Assembly (NCBI GenBank): GCA_026395675.1
Contig: JAPLYF010000002.1
Coordinates: forward strand, 1-8,350
From: Candidatus Parcubacteria bacterium
Lineage (GTDB): Bacteria; Patescibacteriota; Patescibacteriia; CAIXNZ01
Direction: 5' to 3'
DNA length: 8,350 nt
Each line of letters starts with the position of its first letter. Positions within the stretch are counted from its first letter, which is position 1. Below, in pieces: positions 1 through 4,249 of the stretch. Under the pieces are notes generated by a model. The model did not search any database. It worked only from the letters and a program-made list of their open reading frames with translations, and was not told the origin of the DNA. The translations under genes were made by a program, and so were the position numbers.

Positions 1-71
1 ATGTCCCACATAAATTTTTAGAATTAAGTATTAAGAAGTAAGAGTTAAGCGCAGATTAAACATCTAGTTAC

Positions 72-80
72 ATTATATCA
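72..80 (-). promoter_or_regulatory. Extended -10 promoter pointing off the left edge
   Basis: On the minus strand the sequence reads TGATATAAT, which is a TGn extension joined to a perfect TATAAT box. No good -35 box lies 16-18 nt upstream, as expected for an extended -10 promoter. Transcription would start near position 65 and run leftward out of the window. An ATG at 11-9 (ATGTGGGAC) could open the next gene, but only three codons are visible. The motif lies just past a probable terminator, as a new transcription unit would require. The region is AT-rich, so a chance match is possible. Confidence 0.35.
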
Positions 81-100
81 AAGTTATGCCAAGTCCACTA

Positions 101-131
101 AAAATAAAAAACCCGGATTAATTCGAGTTTT
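101..131 (-). terminator. Probable rho-independent terminator of the metallophosphoesterase unit
   Basis: On the minus strand AAAACTCG (131-124) pairs with CGGGTTTT (115-108) around an 8-nt loop. The one non-Watson-Crick position becomes a U-G wobble in minus-strand RNA but a C-A mismatch in plus-strand RNA, so the minus reading is favoured. A U-rich tract follows at about 110-101. It lies 140 nt past the metallophosphoesterase stop, with two other hairpins in between. Confidence 0.5.
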
Positions 132-171
132 AAGTCAAGAGAAAAAGATTAATTTTTATCCCTCTTGCTAA

Positions 172-216
172 GACACCTTAGTGTCGCTTTGAGTCATAAC
201 GCACACTAAAGTGTGC
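172..216. repeat. Pair of related hairpins forming a larger imperfect palindrome
   Basis: Two short perfect hairpins stand 15 nt apart: GACAC-ctta-GTGTC (172-185) and GCACAC-taaa-GTGTGC (201-216). The reverse complement of the right hairpin with its flank resembles the left hairpin with its flank, sharing CTTG/GCAAG-like edges, so about 160-231 is an imperfect palindrome made of two smaller ones. This nested form is typical of REP-like dispersed elements. No protein-coding potential is visible here. It could also stabilise the 3' end of the metallophosphoesterase transcript. Confidence 0.55.
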
Positions 217-270
217 TTGCGAAGTGAGAGTTTTTGTATAATTTGTAAAAGATTTGTAGTTTCGTTGGGT

Positions 271-771
271 TTAAATTTTTTCCAGCAAGATCAATTGTGC
301 CTTTTTAGTTTCAGTATCAAAAATCGCGAAAGTAGCTTTGGTAAATAATCCAGCAACAGTTCCCGGGTTAATCAAGATTGTCTTGCCAATTTTTTCCTGC
401 CAGGGCTTATGCGTATGACCATAAAAAACAAAATCATATTTTTGCGACTGGGCCATTTTTTTGGCGACAAAAGGCATGTGACAAAAAACGATTTTAAGCC
501 CATCTAATATTAGTTTTCCTGCCTGGCCATAGTATTGTAAATTTTTATAATGAGCCGCATGCTTTTTAAATCCTTCAACATCACCATCAACATTGCCTTT
601 GACAAAATGGATTTTGCCTTTAAAGTTTTTAGCCATGGCTTCTAAAGTTAAAGGCGCGCAAACATCACCGCAGTGAATTATCATGCGGATTTTATGTTTA
701 TTTAAATAATGAATGGCCTTTTCAATATTAAGCCAATTGTCATGGGTATCGGAGAAAATGGCGATTTGCAT
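271..771 (-). CDS. YfcE/MJ0936-type metallophosphoesterase
   Basis: A 166-aa protein with the full set of calcineurin-like phosphoesterase motifs in order: D8-x-H10 in FSDTHD, D36 in GDV, N60 and D62 in GNVDGD, H98 in FCHMP, and H119/H121 in GHTHKP, followed by the INPGT segment at about 134-138. These residues bind the two-metal centre that hydrolyses phosphodiester or phosphomonoester bonds. Family members of this length include YfcE, and the physiological substrate is generally unknown, so no symbol is given. There is no signal peptide, so it is probably cytoplasmic. The start is the first ATG and matches the family N-terminus. No Shine-Dalgarno precedes it. It stands alone, with a terminator for the neighbouring cassette directly upstream and its own probable terminator at 101-131. 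Confidence 0.92.
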   Translation of the reverse strand: MQIAIFSDTHDNWLNIEKAIHYLNKHKIRMIIHCGDVCAPLTLEAMAKNFKGKIHFVKGNVDGDVEGFKKHAAHYKNLQYYGQAGKLILDGLKIVFCHMPFVAKKMAQSQKYDFVFYGHTHKPWQEKIGKTILINPGTVAGLFTKATFAIFDTETKKAQLILLEKI

Positions 772-856
772 ATGGTTACGAATCTACAAATAAGCTACAG
801 ATCTACAAATATTTCTAGAATTATTTAATGATGAGAAATCCTTAGTGTTACTAATT

Positions 857-865
857 ATTTTATCA
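857..865 (-). promoter_or_regulatory. Weak candidate extended -10 for the metallophosphoesterase
   Basis: The minus strand reads TGATAAAAT, a TGn element plus TAAAAT, 86 nt upstream of the metallophosphoesterase ATG. The spot 17 nt upstream reads TTTCTT, a poor -35 that lies in the U-tract of the preceding terminator. Between this site and the gene are two direct copies of ATCTACAAATA (782-792 and 801-811), 19 bp apart. The call rests on one motif in AT-rich DNA. Confidence 0.27.
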
Positions 866-874
866 TTTCTTCCT

Positions 875-915
875 AGAAAAAGAAAAAGACCCTCTTGGAT
901 TTCTCCAAAAGGGTC
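875..915 (-). terminator. Rho-independent terminator of the two-gene cassette
   Basis: The arms 888-899 and 904-915 form a 12-bp stem with one internal mismatch and a 4-nt loop. On the minus strand the stem is followed by TTTTTCTTTTTC (887-876). It lies 26 nt past the stop of the 66-aa gene. The plus-strand side lacks a clear U-tract, so it works for leftward transcription. Confidence 0.8.
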
Positions 916-941
916 AAGAGTTTATTTGTTAATTAGTTTGT

Positions 942-1142
942 TTATGCCTTTTTACATTTTTCTGTTTTTGGTTGAGGAAGATTAGCTTCCTCTATTCTCT
1001 TCAGATTCAACCCCAACAACCATTTGTCATCGCGATCAGCTCGCCTGAACTCCTCTTCTGCTTCAGGTGAAAATTCAAACATTTTTTCACGAAGCTCTTC
1101 TTTTGTGAATTCTTTAAAGCTAGGTTTGCGATCTCTGCTCAT
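942..1142 (-). CDS. Small charged orphan protein, second gene of the cassette
   Basis: I do not recognise this 66-aa protein. It is very rich in charged residues, has no membrane segment or signal peptide, and is probably a small cytoplasmic, largely helical protein. A region rich in Glu and Arg (about 9-38) precedes a short hydrophobic WLLGLNL stretch near 41-47, then a Pro/Lys-rich tail with one Cys. The gene looks real because the ATG sits 8 nt after a perfect AAGGAGG, because its 5' leader is nearly the same as that of the upstream gene, and because a good terminator follows. It begins 44 nt after the membrane-protein gene stop and is probably cotranscribed with it. Function unknown; it may act with the membrane protein. 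Confidence 0.72.
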   Translation of the reverse strand: MSRDRKPSFKEFTKEELREKMFEFSPEAEEEFRRADRDDKWLLGLNLKRIEEANLPQPKTEKCKKA

Positions 1143-1150
1143 AATAATTA

Positions 1151-1188
1151 ACCTCCTTGTTTTTTTATCCCACGATGCGGGATTTTTT
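1151..1188 (-). promoter_or_regulatory. Hairpin plus Shine-Dalgarno leader, copy 2
   Basis: In the minus-strand direction this reads ATCCCGC-ATC-GTGGGAT (1183-1167), then A7-C, then AAGGAGGT (1158-1151), 8 nt before the ATG of the 66-aa gene. Over 36 nt it differs from copy 1 (1835-1870) at two positions. One lies in the loop. The other turns a G-C pair into a G-U wobble that still pairs in minus-strand RNA, so the stem is kept. It starts at the stop codon of the preceding gene. It probably acts at the RNA level on translation or stability. Confidence 0.65.
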
Positions 1189-1828
1189 AGGGTGCTTTTG
1201 CAACCATGCTTTGTCGAAAGATATCTTCGTGTTTTAATTCCTGTTTGGCCGCTTCAATCTCCCAGCCGTGATTACACATTGATTCGAGTCGTTCGTCGCG
1301 ATTGTTAACCGCAGCGGCTTTGCAATTGGCTTTTGTGATCTCTGCTTTAGCATTGCTTTCAGCTATACACCGCCGGCCTAAATCTTGGTTTTTTAATTCC
1401 TCTTTGGCCTCGTCAATATCCCAGCCATCTAGACACATTGCTTCAAGTTCGTTATTCCATTCATCTTGATGGTAAAACGAACCTACCTTGCAATAAACTG
1501 CCTTGTGATAAACTTTCGTGGCATAGGAATAGGAATAAGGGTGTTCCAAGTTATATCGGTAGTTCAATGCTGCTAAGGGGGCGATGACTAGAGCAGTCAC
1601 CACAATTGCGCCAAAAAGGTATTGGCTAAAATTTAGCGCGGAAGTTATTGAATTGTGCAAATTTAAACCTAAATTGAATCGTCGCTCATTTTTGTAGCAG
1701 AGCAAGCTTTTGATTATCCCGATGATGGCTCCAATAGCTGCAAAAAGAGAGCAATACCATGCTGCCAATCCTAGCGCGATTGCGCAAAGAAATGCACCAA
1801 CAATTAGTAATCCTATCATTTCACCCAT
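1187..1828 (-). CDS. Three-pass membrane protein with duplicated cysteine-paired module
   Basis: I do not recognise this 213-aa protein. The chosen start is the ATG at 1828, 6 nt after AGGAGG; a longer frame to a TTG at 1858 would run through the leader hairpin and the Shine-Dalgarno site, so it is rejected. Two hydrophobic helices lie at about 5-24 and 25-44, a basic loop (KNERR, 46-50) follows, and a third helix sits at about 68-90. By the positive-inside rule the C-terminal 120 residues face outside the membrane. That part carries two copies of an L-E-x-M-C-x2-G-W-x-I-x2-A-K-x-E-L-K module (128-149 and 181-202), 53 residues apart, each with a second Cys upstream (C113, C169). Disulfide formation is inferred. 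It heads a cassette with the 66-aa gene and has its own promoter. Confidence 0.75.
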   Translation of the reverse strand: MGEMIGLLIVGAFLCAIALGLAAWYCSLFAAIGAIIGIIKSLLCYKNERRFNLGLNLHNSITSALNFSQYLFGAIVVTALVIAPLAALNYRYNLEHPYSYSYATKVYHKAVYCKVGSFYHQDEWNNELEAMCLDGWDIDEAKEELKNQDLGRRCIAESNAKAEITKANCKAAAVNNRDERLESMCNHGWEIEAAKQELKHEDIFRQSMVAKAP

Positions 1829-1834
1829 TTCATG

Positions 1835-1871
1835 CCTCCTTGTTTTTTTATCCCGCAATGCGGGATTTTTG
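1835..1871 (-). promoter_or_regulatory. Hairpin plus Shine-Dalgarno leader, copy 1
   Basis: The minus strand gives a perfect 7-bp hairpin ATCCCGC-ATT-GCGGGAT (1866-1850), then A7-C, then AAGGAGG (1841-1835), 6 nt before the ATG at 1828. It lies inside the leader of about 65 nt produced from the promoter at 1901-1929. The matching copy before the next gene is at 1151-1188. Neither copy has a U-tract after it on the minus strand, so it is not a terminator for these genes. Confidence 0.7.
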
Positions 1872-1900
1872 TTAAGAAACTGTTTAGTTTTGATTATTTA

Positions 1901-1929
1901 ATGATAGTATATATTTGATTAAAAGTCAA
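1901..1929 (-). promoter_or_regulatory. Sigma-70 type promoter of the two-gene cassette
   Basis: TTGACT (1929-1924), a 17-nt spacer and TATCAT (1906-1901) on the minus strand make a near-consensus housekeeping promoter. The start site would be near 1894, giving a leader of about 65 nt that includes the hairpin at 1850-1866. Confidence 0.72.
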
Positions 1930-1971
1930 TAGTAGACATACTCTTTTGGGCTAATTTTAGGTATTTTAAAA

Positions 1972-2064
1972 GGGCGAAAATGTTTTGGTCCATTGGGATT
2001 TGTAGGTGCGATATCGATATCGCACCTACCATAATGGAAAACAAAGGCCAAAACATTTTCGCCC
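1972..2064. repeat. Long nested palindromic element
   Basis: Outer arms of 17 bp are perfectly inverted (1972-1988 with 2048-2064, beginning GGGCGAAAATG). Inside them is a 28-nt perfect palindrome without a loop (2002-2029), running from GTAGGTGCG through ATATCGATAT to CGCACCTAC. A short CCATT/AATGG match (1990-1994 with 2034-2038) adds to the structure. On the minus strand the outer stem is followed by TTTT, so it may back up termination of trigger factor transcription. The GTAGG-GCGA edge resembles palindromic dispersed repeats I recall from several bacterial groups; that link is from memory. An open frame crossing 1919-2152 is an artefact of this DNA. Confidence 0.8.
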
Positions 2065-2066
2065 AT

Positions 2067-2103
2067 AAAAACGAAGAAGCGATTTGCAAATCGCTTCTTC
2101 GTT
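2067..2103 (-). terminator. 34-nt perfect palindrome acting as tig terminator
   Basis: Positions 2070-2103 form a perfect palindrome with 17-bp arms and no loop, centred on CGATTTGCAAATCG. On the minus strand it is followed by a run of five T (2071-2067), as in an intrinsic terminator. It lies 80 nt past the tig stop. Its 16-nt core GCGATTTGCAAATCGC matches the core of the neighbouring palindrome (GCGATATCGATATCGC) at 12 positions, so the two may be related. Confidence 0.65.
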
Positions 2104-2158
2104 GGAGCTTAAGGATAAGCATTAAATGATATTTTGTAATTTGTGATTTCAAGTTTTA

Positions 2159-2179
2159 ATTCAAGGCTTAGCCTTGAAT
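2159..2179 (-). terminator. Stem-loop directly after tig
   Basis: A perfect 9-bp stem with a TAA/TTA loop, ATTCAAGGC paired with GCCTTGAAT, begins 3 nt after the tig stop codon. The sequence after it on the minus strand (TAAAACTTG) has no proper U-tract, so it may protect the 3' end or act as a weak terminator ahead of the stronger palindrome at 2067-2103. Confidence 0.4.
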
Positions 2180-2182
2180 AAC

Positions 2183-3493
2183 TTAATGCTTATGTTCCGG
2201 ATTGGTTCTTTCCACGCAAATGGCCTTGAGAAAATCCATGACCTTGCGGTTGCCGATCATATTGCTGATATAATCGCGATATTCGGGTGTTTGTAAATTT
2301 TTTAACATGTCGGGATATTGCTGATACATTTTGCCAGCTGCTTCAATTTCTTTATCAACTTCGTTTTCTGGAATTTCCATTTTTTCTTTTAGGAAAATAG
2401 CGCGAGTCAGCAGTGCGCCTTTAACTCTTTTAATTGCCTGGGGCACAAATTCTAATTTCATTTGTTCAGTGGTTTTATTCAAATGTTTTAAATAGTCGTC
2501 AAATTTTAAGCCCTGTCTGGCAATATTTGATTCCAGTTCTTGCAGCATTTTATTAACTTCAGAATTAATTAAGACATCTGGGATTTCGCCAAACTGCGAT
2601 TTATCAATTAGCTTTTCCAGCATTTCAATTTCCACGCGTTCCTCTTCTTTGTGATGCTCTTCATGTTCAACATTGTGGTGGATTTGCTCTTTAAGCTTGT
2701 TTAAAGTTTCAATGCCCAAACTCTTGGCAAATTCATCATTTAGTTCTGGCAAAGTTCTTTTGTAAACCGCTAAAACTTTAACTTTGAACTTAGCGGGTTT
2801 GCCAGCTAAATTAACATTATGATATTTTTCAGGAAATTTTAATTCAAATTCTTTTTCTTCATTTGTTTTTAAGCCAATTAAATTATCTTCAAAGCCAGGA
2901 ATAAATTGTCCTGTGCCGACAACGAGCGGATATTTTTTTTGTGCGCCGCCATCAATGGGCACATTGTCGCGGAAAATATCAAAGTCAATTTCTACCCGAT
3001 CCCCTTTGGCTACTGTTTTATTTTCCAATACTTCAGTGGCTTTTTGGTTTCTGACTTCTTCAATAATTTTATTAATATCTTCTTCTGAAACTTTTATTTC
3101 TTTTTCTTTTATTTTTACAGATTTATAATCGCCAATTTTAACTTCTGGAATTAAATTAATAGTGGCTTTATAAGAAAAATCATTATTGGGCGCCAGCTTT
3201 TCAAGATCAATTTTTGGCGATCCCAAGGGTTCTAGTTTCTCTTTGGTCGCAATTTCCACATAAGATTTTTCCACTGCCAAGGTAGCGGCTTCTTCAAGGA
3301 TTTTCATTTCTCCAACTCTTTTCTTTAAAATTTCCAGGGGCACTTTGCCCGGGCGGAAGCCATCAATTTTTGTTTGTTCAGAAAGTTTTTGCGTTGCCTT
3401 TTCAATAAAGGGTTTTAATTCATCGTGGAAAATTGTAACTGAAATTTCCACCTGGCTTTTGGGGAGTTTTTTGAGCTCGTATTTATATTGCAT
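2183..3493 (-). CDS. tig: Trigger factor, ribosome-associated chaperone
   Basis: A 436-aa protein of normal family length. The N-terminal ribosome-binding domain (about 1-115) carries the signature GFRPGKVP at 45-52, which docks on ribosomal protein L23 near the exit tunnel. A FKBP-type peptidyl-prolyl isomerase domain spans roughly 158-250, starting near KGDRVEIDFD and including the VGTGQFIPGFE segment. The helical chaperone arms fill about 260-430. It binds nascent chains in the cytoplasm and helps early folding. The start is the first ATG and gives the family-typical YKYELKKLPKSQ beginning; no Shine-Dalgarno is present. The gene appears monocistronic, with a consensus promoter about 230 nt upstream and stacked terminators downstream. 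The usual clpP/clpX neighbours of many genomes are absent here. Confidence 0.97.
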   Translation of the reverse strand: MQYKYELKKLPKSQVEISVTIFHDELKPFIEKATQKLSEQTKIDGFRPGKVPLEILKKRVGEMKILEEAATLAVEKSYVEIATKEKLEPLGSPKIDLEKLAPNNDFSYKATINLIPEVKIGDYKSVKIKEKEIKVSEEDINKIIEEVRNQKATEVLENKTVAKGDRVEIDFDIFRDNVPIDGGAQKKYPLVVGTGQFIPGFEDNLIGLKTNEEKEFELKFPEKYHNVNLAGKPAKFKVKVLAVYKRTLPELNDEFAKSLGIETLNKLKEQIHHNVEHEEHHKEEERVEIEMLEKLIDKSQFGEIPDVLINSEVNKMLQELESNIARQGLKFDDYLKHLNKTTEQMKLEFVPQAIKRVKGALLTRAIFLKEKMEIPENEVDKEIEAAGKMYQQYPDMLKNLQTPEYRDYISNMIGNRKVMDFLKAICVERTNPEHKH

Positions 3494-3728
3494 GAAACTT
3501 AAATTATGAATTAGGTAAATTTTAGTATGGAGTATAAAACTTCAGTTTTATCTAACTTTGGTGGTTAGGTAAAGCTTCTGCCTACGCTAAAGCTTCGGCA
3601 GACAGGAAAGCTTTACATTCCGTTTGGGGAGGTGGAATTTTACGCTAGCGCGAAAGGTACTTGGAGTTCTGTAGCGAGTTAATTTTTTGTTAGTTTTATG
3701 AGAATAATTTTTCATAAATAATATAAAA
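3494..3728 (-). other. Long structured leader of tig with a possible 42-codon ORF
   Basis: This 235-nt stretch separates the tig promoter from the tig start codon. In transcript order it holds an ATG at 3715, seven nt after the predicted start site, opening a 42-codon basic frame that ends at 3587. Next come a CGCTAGCG palindrome (3643-3650), the REP-like stem-loop at 3569-3616, and a small hairpin ATAAAAC-tgaa-GTTTTAT (3551-3534). The 42-aa product is Lys/Arg-rich with no recognised motif and uses GC-rich codons unlike its neighbours, so it may be chance. Nothing matches a riboswitch I know. Confidence 0.45.
3569..3616. repeat. REP-like compound stem-loop in the tig leader
   Basis: GTAAAGCT (3569-3576) pairs with AGCTTTAC (3609-3616), and directly inside TCTGCC (3577-3582) pairs with GGCAGA (3597-3602), leaving a small bulge (3603-3608) and a 14-nt loop. 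An AAAGCTT-type motif occurs three times within 46 nt. The compact form and GC-rich core in AT-rich DNA suggest a dispersed palindromic repeat rather than a gene-specific element. Confidence 0.6.
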
Positions 3729-3757
3729 ATAATAATATAAAATTTTAGTTATGTCAA
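3729..3757 (-). promoter_or_regulatory. Consensus sigma-70 promoter of tig
   Basis: On the minus strand a perfect TTGACA (3757-3752), a 17-nt spacer and TATTAT (3734-3729) form one of the best promoters in the window. Transcription would start near 3722. It sits 12 nt after a strong terminator for the gene before it, which supports its role. Confidence 0.78.
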
Positions 3758-3768
3758 TCAGATAAATA

Positions 3769-3852
3769 AAAAAATTGCCCTGGCAAGGAATTTAGACTTT
3801 AGTCTTTTAGCTAAAACTCTAAAGAGTGAACTCCGGGTTAGGGCAATTTTTT
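3769..3852 (-). terminator. Multi-branched terminator with 13-bp outer stem
   Basis: AAAAAATTGCCCT (3769-3781) is the exact inverse of AGGGCAATTTTTT (3840-3852). Inside lie three small palindromes in a row: AGACTttAGTCT, TTTTAGCTAAAA and ACTCTaaAGAGT. The fold is thus a long closing stem over a three-armed loop. U-rich tracts exist on both strands. On the minus strand it lies 40 nt after the stop of the secreted-peptide gene, the only nearby transcript it could end. A competing TTGCCctGGCAA hairpin overlaps the left arm. Confidence 0.75.
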
Positions 3853-3891
3853 AAGTATTGTTTTTAAATAGCAAAAATTCAATATAAAAGA

Positions 3892-4127
3892 TTATTTCAG
3901 TATTGGACGGGTGCAGGATTGCGCATTGCGGTTACCAATAGAACCAGAGCACAAAATAGGCCAATCTGGATTTGCGCATTTAAATTTAGAGTTTTTATAG
4001 TCAGACGTTTTGTCACATTCTTTTACTGGCGGTCCTAAATAGCGGACATGCCCGGCCAAAGCTGTTTCAGAGAAGAAAAATAATAAAGCAATTGTGAAAA
4101 TAATGGAAAAAATATTTGTTTTTTCAT
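3892..4127 (-). pseudogene. Small secreted four-cysteine peptide gene with a one-base frameshift near the start
   Basis: The frame ending at TAA 3892-3894 encodes a textbook secreted peptide but has no ATG, GTG or TTG start before the stop upstream. An ATG at 4127-4125 followed by six A (4124-4119) is out of frame and reads only 30 codons. One extra A would give 78 aa: a start M-K-K-T, a hydrophobic core rich in Ile, Leu and Phe, a signal-peptidase site ALA before G26, then a 53-residue mature peptide with cysteines at mature positions 13, 26, 35 and 47. Two disulfides are plausible. A promoter ends about 28 nt upstream and a strong terminator follows, so the unit is otherwise intact. It may be a homopolymer sequencing error, a recent mutation, phase variation or slippage. 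I do not recognise the family. Confidence 0.7.
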
Positions 4128-4155
4128 ATGCTTGGGTTTAATATTAGACAAGTGC

Positions 4156-4184
4156 ATATTATCAAATACTACTATATTCGTCAA
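4156..4184 (-). promoter_or_regulatory. Promoter of the secreted-peptide gene
   Basis: TTGACG (4184-4179), a 17-nt spacer and TAATAT (4161-4156) on the minus strand. The start site would be near 4149, leaving a leader of about 21 nt before the ATG at 4127. It is divergent from the methyltransferase promoter 30 bp away. Confidence 0.6.
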
Positions 4185-4214
4185 GATAGATGAAGTGTTT
4201 TACTTAGCCAAGTA

Positions 4215-4243
4215 TTGATTTTAGTCAGGCAAAACTGTAAAAT
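4215..4243 (+). promoter_or_regulatory. Promoter of the methyltransferase, predicting a leaderless mRNA
   Basis: TTGATT (4215-4220), a 17-nt spacer and TAAAAT (4238-4243). The expected start site, six or seven nt downstream, falls at about 4249-4250, on the ATG itself. There is no Shine-Dalgarno before that ATG, which fits translation of a leaderless message. Confidence 0.6.
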
Positions 4244-4249
4244 TAAGCC

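Noticed and set aside
1..39. Possible 3' tail of a plus-strand gene (frame 3, ending at a TAA at 37-39)
   Set aside because: Only twelve codons are visible and none is informative; it cannot be told from chance.
237..242. TATAAT box on the plus strand
   Set aside because: There is no matching -35 box 16-18 nt upstream and the only gene downstream lies on the opposite strand.
1163..1188. Hairpin followed by T-run as a plus-strand terminator
   Set aside because: No plus-strand gene ends there, the stem has a C-A mismatch in plus-strand RNA, and the repeat is tied to Shine-Dalgarno sites on the minus strand.
1024..1308. Plus-strand frame across the two cassette genes
   Set aside because: It is antisense to two better supported genes, reads through the shared leader, and is Ser/Arg/Leu-rich as expected of a shadow frame.
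1829..1858. Ten-codon N-terminal extension of the membrane protein from a TTG start
   Set aside because: The extension would translate the leader hairpin and the AAGGAGG site itself. The ATG at 1828 has the right spacing to that site.
1919..2152. Open reading frame of 77 codons on the minus strand
   Set aside because: It runs straight through the nested palindromes and its last codons overlap the -35 box of the cassette promoter; the composition reflects inverted repeats, not coding sequence.
2906..3128. Two plus-strand frames inside tig
   Set aside because: Both are antisense to the trigger factor isomerase domain and have no start signals or recognisable features.
3775..3846. tRNA-like cloverleaf
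   Set aside because: The three arms and about 72-nt size suggest a tRNA, but there is no T-loop consensus (GTTCGAATC type), no proper D-loop and no 7-nt anticodon loop on either strand.
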